This document shows, piece by piece, positions 42,196 through 50,116 of a stretch of DNA of 64,000 nucleotides. Each line of letters opens with the position of its first letter. Within the stretch, counting starts at the first letter, position 1. Source of the stretch: Acidimicrobiaceae bacterium (GTDB lineage Bacteria > Actinomycetota > Acidimicrobiia > Acidimicrobiales > Aldehydirespiratoraceae); contig JAPOYA010000057.1 of assembly GCA_026706815.1 (NCBI GenBank), positions 1 to 64,000 of the forward strand, in the 5' to 3' direction. The notes under the pieces were generated by a model. It worked only from the letters and a program-made list of their open reading frames with translations, was not told the origin of the DNA and did no database searches. The position numbers were made by a program, and so were the translations under genes.

Positions 42196-42983
42196 GCGGA
42201 TTCCTCTGCGGGGCGCCCGAGGTATGCCTCGATGACATCGGGGTTGGTCGACACTTCCTCATAGGTTCCATGAGCGATGGTCTCGCCGTGGTCCAGCACA
42301 ACTACTCGGTCGCTCACATCGCGCACGACGCTCATGTCGTGCTCGATCATCACGATGGTGAAGCCCCAATCGCTGCGGAGTTCGCCGATCAGTCGGGTCA
42401 GTGCCGCGGACTCCTTCGGGTTCATGCCGGCGACGGGTTCGTCGAGCAGGATGATCGTGGGTTTGGTGGCCATTGCTCGGGCGATCTCCAGCCGCCTCCG
42501 GTTTGCATACGACAGCACCGCGGCCGGTTGGTCGAGCCGGTAGCCGACTAGGCGAGTACCGAAGAAGCCCAGCACTTTCTCGCCGTGCTCTCTGATCTCC
42601 TGCTCTTCCCGTTTGAACGGGCGCGTCTGAAACAGCGCGCCCCAAATGCCCTGCTTGGTGCGGCAGTGCTGGGCGACCATCACGTTCTCGAGAATGGTCA
42701 TGTTGGCGAACAGGCGGACGTTCTGGAAGGTGCGGGCGATTCCGGCCGCGGTGACTTGGTTGGGGTCCAGCCCCAAGAGTGACTCGCCTTTGAAGATGAT
42801 GTCGCCCGACGTCGGTGTGACCATCCCCGAGATCATGTTGAAGAAGGTGGTTTTACCGGCGCCGTTGGGCCCGATGACCGACACGATCTCGCCTTCGTCG
42901 ATATAGAAATCGAGGTCTTTGAGGGCGTGGAGACCGCCGAAGGTGACGCTGAGTTTATTGATGGTCAACAGACGCCGGCTCAT
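42192..42983 (-). CDS. livG: Branched-chain amino-acid type ABC transporter ATPase, LivG-like
   Basis: 263 residues. Walker A is GPNGAGKTTFFNMISG. The LivG insertion FKGESLLGLDPNQVTAAGIARTFQNVRLFANMTILENVMV spans residues ~65-105. A variant signature LSYANRRRLEIARAM precedes Walker B IILLDEPVAGMNP. ATGA coupling joins it to livM upstream and livF downstream. Confidence 0.9.
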   Translation of the reverse strand: MSRRLLTINKLSVTFGGLHALKDLDFYIDEGEIVSVIGPNGAGKTTFFNMISGMVTPTSGDIIFKGESLLGLDPNQVTAAGIARTFQNVRLFANMTILENVMVAQHCRTKQGIWGALFQTRPFKREEQEIREHGEKVLGFFGTRLVGYRLDQPAAVLSYANRRRLEIARAMATKPTIILLDEPVAGMNPKESAALTRLIGELRSDWGFTIVMIEHDMSVVRDVSDRVVVLDHGETIAHGTYEEVSTNPDVIEAYLGRPAEESA

Positions 42984-44845
42984 GCGGGCAGCACCCCCGT
43001 ATTGCCATTGGAGTGCGAGTCGTCCTCGGGTTCGGAGTCGGTGTCGATCTCTCCGCGCAGCCAGGCGTCCTGAAGGTACTCGTCTTGGTGGAGTTCACGG
43101 GTGCGCCGAACGTTGGGCACCAGTCCCTCAGGACGTTTCAGCATCATCCAGATCAGCAACACGCCGTAGATCAGCAGCTTGTATTCGGAGAACTCCTGCA
43201 ACAGACCCGGTTGTCGAGGTCCGCCAAGGATGCCGATCAGCACAACCGAGCCGACGATCACGCCCGCGATGTTGCCCATGCCGCCCACGATCACGACCAC
43301 CAATATCACGATGGAGACCAGAATGATGAAGCTGTTGGGGAAGACCGAGCCCACTTTGGCGGCGAGGATGGCACCCGAGAATGAGGCCAGCACCGCGCCG
43401 ACCACGAAGGCCATGAGCTTGGCGTTGACCGTGTTGATGCCCATCGCTTCGGCGACCGACTCGTCTTCGCGGATCGCCATCCAGGCGCGGCCCAGCCGAC
43501 TGCGTTCCAACCGCCACGACACGTAGACGGCGATCGCGCAGAAGAACAGCACAAGGTAGAACACGGCGCGCGGGTCGGTCCCCTTCACCGTGGCCAAGCC
43601 GAAGACCTGCACGCCGGGAATATTGGTCACCCCTTGCGCGGCGCCGGTGTATCCCCCGAGCCAGTCGGAAAGGAACAGCAGGCGGATGATCTCACCGAAG
43701 CCGAGGGTGACGATGGCCAGATAGTCGCCTCGCATGCGGATCACCGGAGCGCCGATGAACAGTCCGGCCAGCGCGGCCAGAATCACCACAACGACCAGAG
43801 CCGTGCCCCAATAGAACTGCGGCATCCAATCGGGCCAGGATTCTCCCCGGTTGGCGGTGGTCAGAATCCCGGCCGTGTAACCGCCGATCGCGAAGAACGC
43901 CACGTATCCGAGGTCGAGTATTCCAGCGAGGCCGACCACGATGTTGAGGCCCAGGGCCAACAGGACGAACAGACCGACGTTGGCCAGCAGTTCGTTGGTG
44001 ATGCCGCCCAAGAACAGAGGCAGGATCACCAACGCGGCTGCAAGCGCCAACAGGCCGATGGTGTTCGCCCGAGTTCGGCTCGTTCCTTCCAGGGCTTGGA
44101 AGCGCTCCTTGGCACGATGTGCCCGGTCTCGTCCGAAAGCGGCGGACAGGCTGCCGGCCGCAGCCAGCACCGCGGCTCCGTGCATTGTCAGCCCGCCCCG
44201 GATGAAGTAGAGCTCATCAACCAGCCACTCGGCGCCGAGCCAGGCGAAGCCTTCCGACAGGTCGAGAATCACCGTCTCGAAGACTGCGAAGGCGATCACA
44301 GAAACGAAAGCCCAGCTCAGCACCCGGCGGGTTGTCGCCGAGAGAAGGTGCGTCAACCCGCCGAATGTTCCGAGCACCAATCCGATGGGCAGCCAAATGG
44401 CGATGCCGAAGGCTGTGTCTCGTTGGAAAGACAACAACTCGAGCAGTTGAGGACTCCAGTTGACCAGCGGTTCTCGGAGATTGAAATTGTCGAGGAGGAG
44501 AGTGAGGAAGCTGAGACCGGCACCACCGATCAGGCCCACGAGCGAGCCGGCGAGCACTTCGCGGCTTCCCTTGGCGTAGCTGGGCATTCCAGCCAAGACT
44601 GGCTCCCTGCACACCACCAGGCCGAAGACGGCAGGGAGCCAGAACAATGACAGGTAACCCATCGAGAAAATCGGTTCGATCAGCATGCGGCGATCAAGGT
44701 TGACCGGCATGTTGGTGAGTGCGACAAACACAAGCACCAGAGCCAACAGCAGGCCGTATTTGAATACCTTCCGCCAGTCCTGGTCCAGCATTCGCCGTGC
44801 CGGCAGCTCCTCGTCTGATGGTTCTTCGATGAATGCTGCGCTCAT
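42980..44845 (-). CDS. livM: LivM-like permease with long N-terminal membrane extension
   Basis: 621 residues. The C-terminal ~330 residues are a normal LivM: LGLNIVVGLAGILDLGYVAFFAIGGY, MRGDYLAIVTLGFGEIIRLL and the SRLGRAWMAIREDESVAEAMGIN coupling loop. About 270 residues precede it with five or six more hydrophobic segments (YGLLLALVLVFVALTNMP; EVLAGSLVGLIGGAGLSFLT). LivM proteins are usually 300-425 residues long. The C-terminus is acidic. It overlaps livH and livG by four bases each. Confidence 0.85.
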   Translation of the reverse strand: MSAAFIEEPSDEELPARRMLDQDWRKVFKYGLLLALVLVFVALTNMPVNLDRRMLIEPIFSMGYLSLFWLPAVFGLVVCREPVLAGMPSYAKGSREVLAGSLVGLIGGAGLSFLTLLLDNFNLREPLVNWSPQLLELLSFQRDTAFGIAIWLPIGLVLGTFGGLTHLLSATTRRVLSWAFVSVIAFAVFETVILDLSEGFAWLGAEWLVDELYFIRGGLTMHGAAVLAAAGSLSAAFGRDRAHRAKERFQALEGTSRTRANTIGLLALAAALVILPLFLGGITNELLANVGLFVLLALGLNIVVGLAGILDLGYVAFFAIGGYTAGILTTANRGESWPDWMPQFYWGTALVVVVILAALAGLFIGAPVIRMRGDYLAIVTLGFGEIIRLLFLSDWLGGYTGAAQGVTNIPGVQVFGLATVKGTDPRAVFYLVLFFCAIAVYVSWRLERSRLGRAWMAIREDESVAEAMGINTVNAKLMAFVVGAVLASFSGAILAAKVGSVFPNSFIILVSIVILVVVIVGGMGNIAGVIVGSVVLIGILGGPRQPGLLQEFSEYKLLIYGVLLIWMMLKRPEGLVPNVRRTRELHQDEYLQDAWLRGEIDTDSEPEDDSHSNGNTGVLPA

Positions 44846-45975
44846 GCTCGGTCCTCGGTCGACAGCCGCTCTCCGAACAGACCGGTCGGCTTCACCAACA
44901 ACACGAAGATGAGCACAAGGAACGCCACCGCATCCTTGAGTTGCGAGACGCCGTCGATACCCCAGGGCTCAAGCAGGATCAGCGGCGCCACGGACTCGGC
45001 GCTGCCCAAGGTGATCCCCCCGGCCATCGCACCTCCCATATTGCCGATACCACCGACCACGGCCGCGCTGAAGGCCTTGATGCCGGGCAGGAACCCGGTG
45101 GTGTGAACGACTGACCGGAAGAGCAGACCCCAGAGGATCCCCGCAATACCGGCCATGGCCCCGCCGACAGCGAACGTGGTGACAATCGTGCGGTTGACGT
45201 TGATCCCCATCAACGAGGCGATCTCCTTGTCCTCCGCCACGGCTCGCATGGCCTTGCCGATCTTGGTCCGCTCAACCAGATACCACAGCGCCACCATGGA
45301 TATTGCCGCTACGACCAGCACCATCAGCCGCGTGCCCTCGATGGTGACGAAACCGAACAGCTCCCGTTTCTTCGACAGCCAGTCCGGCAGTGTCGGGTAG
45401 GACTTGGCTCCAGGTCCGAGAAGCACCACCGAGACGTTCTGGATGAAGAACGACACGCCGATGGAGGTGATCAGCGGAATGAGCCGCGGCGAGCCCCGCA
45501 GTGGCCGATAGGCGACTCGTTCCATGATGATCGCCGTCAAGGTGGAGCAGATGATCGCTATTACCAGGACGAACAGCAACGAGAGCAGAAAGTTGCTCTC
45601 CCACGCGCCGGACTCGTCAAGTTTGTTCGATGTGATCATTCCGGTCATGGCGCCCACCATGAAGACCTCGCCGTGAGCGAAGTTGATGAACCCCAGGACG
45701 CCGTAGACCATGGAATAGCCGAGCGCGATCAGCCCGTACATCGCTCCCTGTGAGAGCCCCGAGATCACCAAGCCTTCGAACTGGGCAGCGGTCAGCCCGG
45801 TGGCGTCCGGGTTGATGCGGGAGGCGACGAAGTTGTCGGGGTTGATCTGCTGCCCGATGAACATGAGCAGGCCGAGGACCACGAAGGCGCTCATGACCAC
45901 CCGCATGAGCAGAAGAAAGGCGTCCACGCCGAGGCGACGGTTCAGCCTGTTCTCCGCGGTGACCGGTGACGGCAT
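44842..45975 (-). CDS. livH: LivH-like ABC transporter permease
   Basis: 377 residues. The family core starts near residue 68: GLSQGAMYGLIALGYSMVYGVLGFINFAHGEVFMVGA. The cytoplasmic coupling loop is RTKIGKAMRAVAEDKEIASLMGIN. The end of the protein carries VGGIGNMGGAMAGGITLG. An N-terminal helix and loop of about 65 residues precede the core. It forms the channel with the LivM-like protein. A strong hairpin lies between it and livK. Confidence 0.9.
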   Translation of the reverse strand: MPSPVTAENRLNRRLGVDAFLLLMRVVMSAFVVLGLLMFIGQQINPDNFVASRINPDATGLTAAQFEGLVISGLSQGAMYGLIALGYSMVYGVLGFINFAHGEVFMVGAMTGMITSNKLDESGAWESNFLLSLLFVLVIAIICSTLTAIIMERVAYRPLRGSPRLIPLITSIGVSFFIQNVSVVLLGPGAKSYPTLPDWLSKKRELFGFVTIEGTRLMVLVVAAISMVALWYLVERTKIGKAMRAVAEDKEIASLMGINVNRTIVTTFAVGGAMAGIAGILWGLLFRSVVHTTGFLPGIKAFSAAVVGGIGNMGGAMAGGITLGSAESVAPLILLEPWGIDGVSQLKDAVAFLVLIFVLLVKPTGLFGERLSTEDRA

Positions 45976-46020
45976 GTTCGGTGGCTCAGTTGCTTGCTGT
46001 GGAGGCCATGGTTGTGGGAG

Positions 46021-46052
46021 TCGGCCACCCGGCTCTTGGGCCGGGTGGCCGA
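46021..46052 (-). terminator. Intercistronic hairpin between livK and livH
   Basis: TCGGCCACCCGG (46021-46032) and CCGGGTGGCCGA (46041-46052) are perfect 12-bp arms with an eight-base loop. No U-run follows on the minus strand. Such a stem after a binding-protein gene usually stabilises its mRNA or partly terminates, giving more receptor than permease. Confidence 0.7.
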
Positions 46053-46069
46053 CTGTTGAAAGTGGCGAG

Positions 46070-47434
46070 TTACGACGGGGCGTACTCGAAGACCACGTTC
46101 GCTTTGCTCGCGGCGAGGTCGTCAGGATCCTCGTGGTGGATCACGGTGATCCGCTGTGCTCCGCAGTCGCCGAAGTCGTCGCAGCTGATCGACCCGATCA
46201 AACCGCTGTAACCGCTCACACTGTTGAGGTAGTCGCGAACGCCTTGGCGGTCGACGACCAGTGTGTCTCCGTCGGTGAAGGACGCCGCTTCGATTGCTTC
46301 GAGCAGAAGCGTAGTTGCATCGTAGGAGTGCGCCCAGAAGGGTGCCTCCGGTGCTACACCGTAGAGGTTGTTGTAATCGGCCAGGAAGTCGTCGGCCGTG
46401 CGGCCCGTGCTCTGGTTGGTGTTGTCCCCGTAGCGCACATCGGGACCTGAGAAGTACATTCCTGCTGTCTGCGACAACTCCAAGTACGAGTCTACGAGCA
46501 GTCCGTCGGCCGCGAGCAGCACCGTGTTCTCGAGTCCGGCGACGCCGGGGGCCTGAGCGGCGATATGGTCTCCTGCCGGCTGAAAGATCGGGAAGAACAG
46601 CGCCTCTGGAGTGTGTGCTGCAACCTCAGTCAACACCGGCACCATGTCGGCGTCGTCCTTGTGTACAGCGGTGAATCCAGTGACGGTGCCCCCGAGGGCC
46701 TCGTAGGCGTCTGCGAATGCCTGGGCGAGACCCTGGGTATAGGGATCGCCGTCGTGAATGGCGGCTGCGGTGGCCAGGCCCAGATCCCCATAAACGAACT
46801 GCGCCATGGCAGCACCCTGGTAGAGGTCGTTGTGAGCCGTCCGGTAGTAGCCGACGCTGTAGTTCTCACCGGCGGTCCCGGCCAAGTCGGAAGTCAACGC
46901 GGGTGACGTGTTGGACGGTGAGATCATCACCATTCCCGCACTGGTGACGAGCGGGGCAGCAGCGGCGGCTGCTCCGGAACACGAAGTTCCGATGACTCCT
47001 ACGACTCTGTCGTCGGCCACGATCGTCTGAGCCGCTGCCTGACCGCCGTCGGCGGAGCAGGTGTCGTCGAGGCCTTCGCCTGAAGTGACGTCGAAACCGT
47101 GAATCGCGCCATAATGTTCGACGGCAAGTTCGACGCCGCGCTGATTGGGCAGTCCCAAGAAGGCGACATCGCCTGTGATTGTGTTGAGCGAGCGGATCTG
47201 AATCGCCTCGCCGGACTCAACCTCCACGACGCCTAGCGATCCGTCGCCGAGATGATCCATCATCTCGCTGTCGTCGTCCATGTCGTCGCTGCTGTCGTCG
47301 GCGTCGTCGTCCATGTCGTCGCTGCTGTCGTCGGCCATGTCGGCGCCGACAGTGGTCTCGTCGTCGTCGCCGCAAGCGACGGCAAACAGGGCCAACGCAG
47401 CTAACAGAAGTAGAAGTTTGCGAATTCGTCCCAT
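46070..47434 (-). CDS. livK: Branched-chain amino-acid type solute-binding lipoprotein, LivK-like
   Basis: 454 residues. The signal peptide LLLLAALALFAVACGDDDE contains a lipobox with Cys near residue 21. It is followed by a very acidic linker with a repeated DDSSDDMDDD unit. The periplasmic-binding type I domain starts near IQIRSLNTITGDVAFLG, with GAIHGFDV, GVIGTSCSGAAAAAAPLV and MISPSNTSPALT. A Cys pair (SCDDFGDCG) near the C-terminus could form a disulfide. First gene of the liv operon. The ligand is not certain to be an amino acid. Confidence 0.88.
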   Translation of the reverse strand: MGRIRKLLLLLAALALFAVACGDDDETTVGADMADDSSDDMDDDADDSSDDMDDDSEMMDHLGDGSLGVVEVESGEAIQIRSLNTITGDVAFLGLPNQRGVELAVEHYGAIHGFDVTSGEGLDDTCSADGGQAAAQTIVADDRVVGVIGTSCSGAAAAAAPLVTSAGMVMISPSNTSPALTSDLAGTAGENYSVGYYRTAHNDLYQGAAMAQFVYGDLGLATAAAIHDGDPYTQGLAQAFADAYEALGGTVTGFTAVHKDDADMVPVLTEVAAHTPEALFFPIFQPAGDHIAAQAPGVAGLENTVLLAADGLLVDSYLELSQTAGMYFSGPDVRYGDNTNQSTGRTADDFLADYNNLYGVAPEAPFWAHSYDATTLLLEAIEAASFTDGDTLVVDRQGVRDYLNSVSGYSGLIGSISCDDFGDCGAQRITVIHHEDPDDLAASKANVVFEYAPS

Positions 47435-47606
47435 GGTCTCCCTCCAGAGTCGGGTTTGGTGTCAGTTGTCACAAGTGAGCATTCCCTGCGTGATTGCTCG
47501 CGAGTGGTCTGTGATGCTAGCAAGTCACCCGCCGTTGCGTGAAGGGTCAAATTGTCAGCAGCTGAAAAACCTATGAGTGCTGCCGTTACTGCTAGACAGA
47601 AGCTCG

Positions 47607-48182
47607 ATGAGCGATGGTCGACCCCGGATGATTCGCGAAGCACCACGACCGCAACCCGCTCACGAGCGGGCGACGGTTACCTTCCTGTGTACGGGCAACG
47701 CGGCCCGTTCGGTGATGGGGGCGGCGATGATGCGGGCTCACTTCGGCGATGACCCGCCGGTGTGTGTTCTCAGCGGGGGGACCCATGTTCTGGCAGGGCA
47801 GCCGATGAGCGTGCGCACCCGCATGGCGTTGGAGCGGCACGGTTTGCGTGACCCGTGGCATCGCAGTCACCAACTGTCCGCTGAAGACATAGAGAGATCC
47901 ACGTTGATTGTCGCTATGGAGCCGGATCACCTCCGTTGGATGCGACGAACCCATCCCGAAGGCGCCGCCCGAGCCGGAAGCCTGAAGCGGGTGGCCCGAG
48001 ACCTGGCGCCGGGGACTGCTGATGACCTGGCTGTGCGAGTCGCTCAGCTGGGTCTCGCGGGAATAGAGCCTGAGGCCTGGGAAGAAGTCATCGACCCTGG
48101 TGCGGGGCAGCAAGCCGACTACGACGCGGCAGCAGATGAGGTGGCCGCGCTCGTTGATCGACTGGTCAAGCACTTGGTGTGA
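47607..48182 (+). CDS. Low-molecular-weight protein-tyrosine-phosphatase-like protein
   Basis: 191 residues from an ATG at 47607. The P-loop is FLCTGNAARSVMGAAMM, giving C-x5-R-S (CTGNAARS). The C-terminal EEVIDPGAG supplies the DP general-acid motif. ELSGGT-like early sequence (VCVLSGGTHVLAGQPMSVR) fits the fold. It could be a tyrosine phosphatase or an arsenate reductase-like member. It is divergent from livK and lies ~100 bases upstream of murA on the same strand. Confidence 0.75.
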   Translation: MSDGRPRMIREAPRPQPAHERATVTFLCTGNAARSVMGAAMMRAHFGDDPPVCVLSGGTHVLAGQPMSVRTRMALERHGLRDPWHRSHQLSAEDIERSTLIVAMEPDHLRWMRRTHPEGAARAGSLKRVARDLAPGTADDLAVRVAQLGLAGIEPEAWEEVIDPGAGQQADYDAAADEVAALVDRLVKHLV

Positions 48183-48281
48183 CAGCGTGCAGACAGCGCT
48201 CGCGTTGATGCGCGCGGAAGAACTCGCAGATATGTCTCAGATGACGCGCGCTGCGGGTGTTGTGGTGGCAGACTCTCAGTG

Positions 48282-49592
48282 ATGTCGCTGTTGGTCGCAG
48301 ACGCTCCAGAACTTGACCTCCCCGGGCGCAGCCTCGTCGTGCGAGGACCTTCTCCTCTCGACGGAACAGTCGAAGTCTCCGGCGCCAAGAACAGCGTGTT
48401 GAAGTTGATGGCTGCGACTCTGCTGGCCGAGGGCACTTATCGCATCGCCAATGTTCCTCGCATCACTGATGTGGGGTTGATGGCCGAACTGTTGCGGGCT
48501 GTCGGCTGCAAGGTCGAGTTGCCTGCCGCCGACTCCGACGGACCGCTGGTCGTCGAGGTTCCAGCGGAGATCGAACCGGTTGCCCCTCAAGGCGTCGTCG
48601 ATCAGTTCCGGGCGTCGATCGAGGTTCTCGGACCGATGTTGGCCCGCTGTGGCGAAGCAGTCGTCGCGCTGCCGGGCGGTGATGACTTCGGCCCTCGCCC
48701 TATCGATATGCATCTGCAGGGGTTGGCAAGGCTGGGTGTTGAGGCCGAGACGGTCGACGGATATGTCCATGCCCGAGTCCAAGAGTTGCGGGGAGGGGCG
48801 ATCAGGCTTGATTTCCCGAGTGTCGGCGCCACCGAGAATCTGCTCATGGCGGCTGTGCGGGCCAAGGGCACGACTGTGATCGACAATGCGGCGCGTGAAC
48901 CCGAAGTCTCCGATCTCTGCGAGTTCCTCAACAAGATGGGTGCGCGAATAGAGGGATCGGGTTCAAGCACCCTCACGATCAAAGGCGTCGACCATACAGA
49001 GGCGCTTCGGCCGGTCGATCACTCGGTCGTTGGCGACCGTATTGTGGCGGCGACCTACCTGGCCGCCCTCGGGATCGCTACAGGCGAAATCGTTGTCACC
49101 GGTGTGGACCTTGATCACATGGCGGTGTTGTGCGGCAAGCTCAGTGATATGGGGATGGAGATATCGGCAGAGGGCGAGAGCATTCGCGCTTGTGTGTCCG
49201 GTCGTTTGAGTTCGGCGAAGTTCTCAACCCTTCCGTACCCGGGCGTGGCCACCGATCTGAAGCCTTTGCTGGTTGCTCTGCTCTCCACCGCCGATGGTGT
49301 CGGATCGGTTACCGAGAATCTCTTCGCCGAGCGGTTCCGCTACGTGGACGACCTGCGCCTCATGGGTGCAGATATTCGTATCGACTCGCATCATGTGGTG
49401 ATTGAAGGCAGAGAGCGTCTGTCGGCAGCGAAGGTGAAGGCTCCCGATATTCGAGCGGGTGCTGCGCTGGTGATTGCCGGTCTGGGTGCGCAAGGGGAGA
49501 CGACCGTGAGCGACGCTCACCATATTGCCCGCGGTTACGACGACCTGGCAGGCAAGCTCAACTCGCTGGGCGCCGACGTCAGTCGTTGTTGA
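48282..49592 (+). CDS. murA: UDP-N-acetylglucosamine enolpyruvyl transferase with Asp at the Cys site
   Basis: 436 residues, the normal length. It performs the first committed step of peptidoglycan synthesis, adding enolpyruvate from PEP to UDP-GlcNAc in the cytoplasm. SGAKNSVLKLMAATLLAEG has the catalytic Lys. The active-site loop reads LPGGDDFGPRPIDMHLQGL near residues 131-149. Where E. coli has GGC, this has GGD, so the nucleophilic Cys115 is Asp. The same change is known in mycobacteria and Chlamydia and prevents alkylation by fosfomycin. ATG 48282 is preferred over GTG 48279. Confidence 0.92.
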   Translation: MSLLVADAPELDLPGRSLVVRGPSPLDGTVEVSGAKNSVLKLMAATLLAEGTYRIANVPRITDVGLMAELLRAVGCKVELPAADSDGPLVVEVPAEIEPVAPQGVVDQFRASIEVLGPMLARCGEAVVALPGGDDFGPRPIDMHLQGLARLGVEAETVDGYVHARVQELRGGAIRLDFPSVGATENLLMAAVRAKGTTVIDNAAREPEVSDLCEFLNKMGARIEGSGSSTLTIKGVDHTEALRPVDHSVVGDRIVAATYLAALGIATGEIVVTGVDLDHMAVLCGKLSDMGMEISAEGESIRACVSGRLSSAKFSTLPYPGVATDLKPLLVALLSTADGVGSVTENLFAERFRYVDDLRLMGADIRIDSHHVVIEGRERLSAAKVKAPDIRAGAALVIAGLGAQGETTVSDAHHIARGYDDLAGKLNSLGADVSRC

Positions 49593-49752
49593 TTTCCGGG
49601 CGGTTGACTTCTGTCGGCCCGGCTTCTGCCTGCCTGTTTTTATTGTGGGCGCGCGCCCGCCGTCGGGCGACGAGCAGCAGCGAGCCGAACACGGCCATCG
49701 GCGCGCCCACCGCGAGGATCTCATCCCAACCGCCTTGGTGAGCAAGGAGCAA
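49579..49752 (-). CDS. Possible small single-helix membrane protein
   Basis: 57 codons from a TTG: LLLAHQGGWDEILAVGAPMA then VFGSLLLVARRRARAHNKN. One hydrophobic helix is followed by a strongly basic segment. Its 3' end overlaps the murA stop region on the opposite strand. Proteins with the pattern LAHxGGWDE, a helix and RR are, as I recall, common small actinobacterial products, but the start here is weak. It occupies the otherwise empty gap 49593-49825. Confidence 0.35.
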   Translation of the reverse strand: MLLAHQGGWDEILAVGAPMAVFGSLLLVARRRARAHNKNRQAEAGPTEVNRPEINND

Positions 49753-49825
49753 AGCGACAGTGTTCGTGCCTCCAAGTTACTGGAGTCCCCGACGTTTGCC
49801 GGACTGGTGCTGGCACAATGGGAGT

Positions 49826-50086
49826 GTGCGAACCCAGGTTGAGAAGGTCATCAATGCGATCCGCCCGGCTATTCAGGCCGATGAGGGCGACATTGAACTG
49901 ATCGAGGTAGACGAAGCCTCGGGTGTTGTGACCGTTGAGTTGTTCGGTGCTTGCGTCACCTGCCCGGCATCGACTCAGACCCTCAAAGCCGGTATTGAGC
50001 GGATAATGAAGGACCGGGTCGCCGGTGTCACCGAGGTTGTCGAGAAGAACGCCTTGGGCATGAGCGAGTCCCCGGTCAAGCTCTAG
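49826..50086 (+). CDS. NifU C-terminal domain Fe-S scaffold protein
   Basis: 86 residues from GTG at 49826. The whole protein is one NifU domain: VEKVINAIRPAIQADEGDIEL then VTVELFGACVTCPASTQTLK. The C-x-x-C (Cys-Val-Thr-Cys) holds a transient Fe-S cluster for delivery to apoproteins. It serves the same pathway as the cysteine desulfurase at 54688. The open frame farther upstream lacks family sequence. Confidence 0.85.
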   Translation: MRTQVEKVINAIRPAIQADEGDIELIEVDEASGVVTVELFGACVTCPASTQTLKAGIERIMKDRVAGVTEVVEKNALGMSESPVKL

Positions 50087-50116
50087 CCGCCAAGGGCTTG
50101 CTTGGCCTGTGGTTCT

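Noticed and set aside
48187-48282. Short open frame (31 codons) between the phosphatase gene and murA
   Set aside because: It has no clear ribosome-binding site and no recognisable motif. Its stop merely overlaps the murA start, so the gap may be simple leader.
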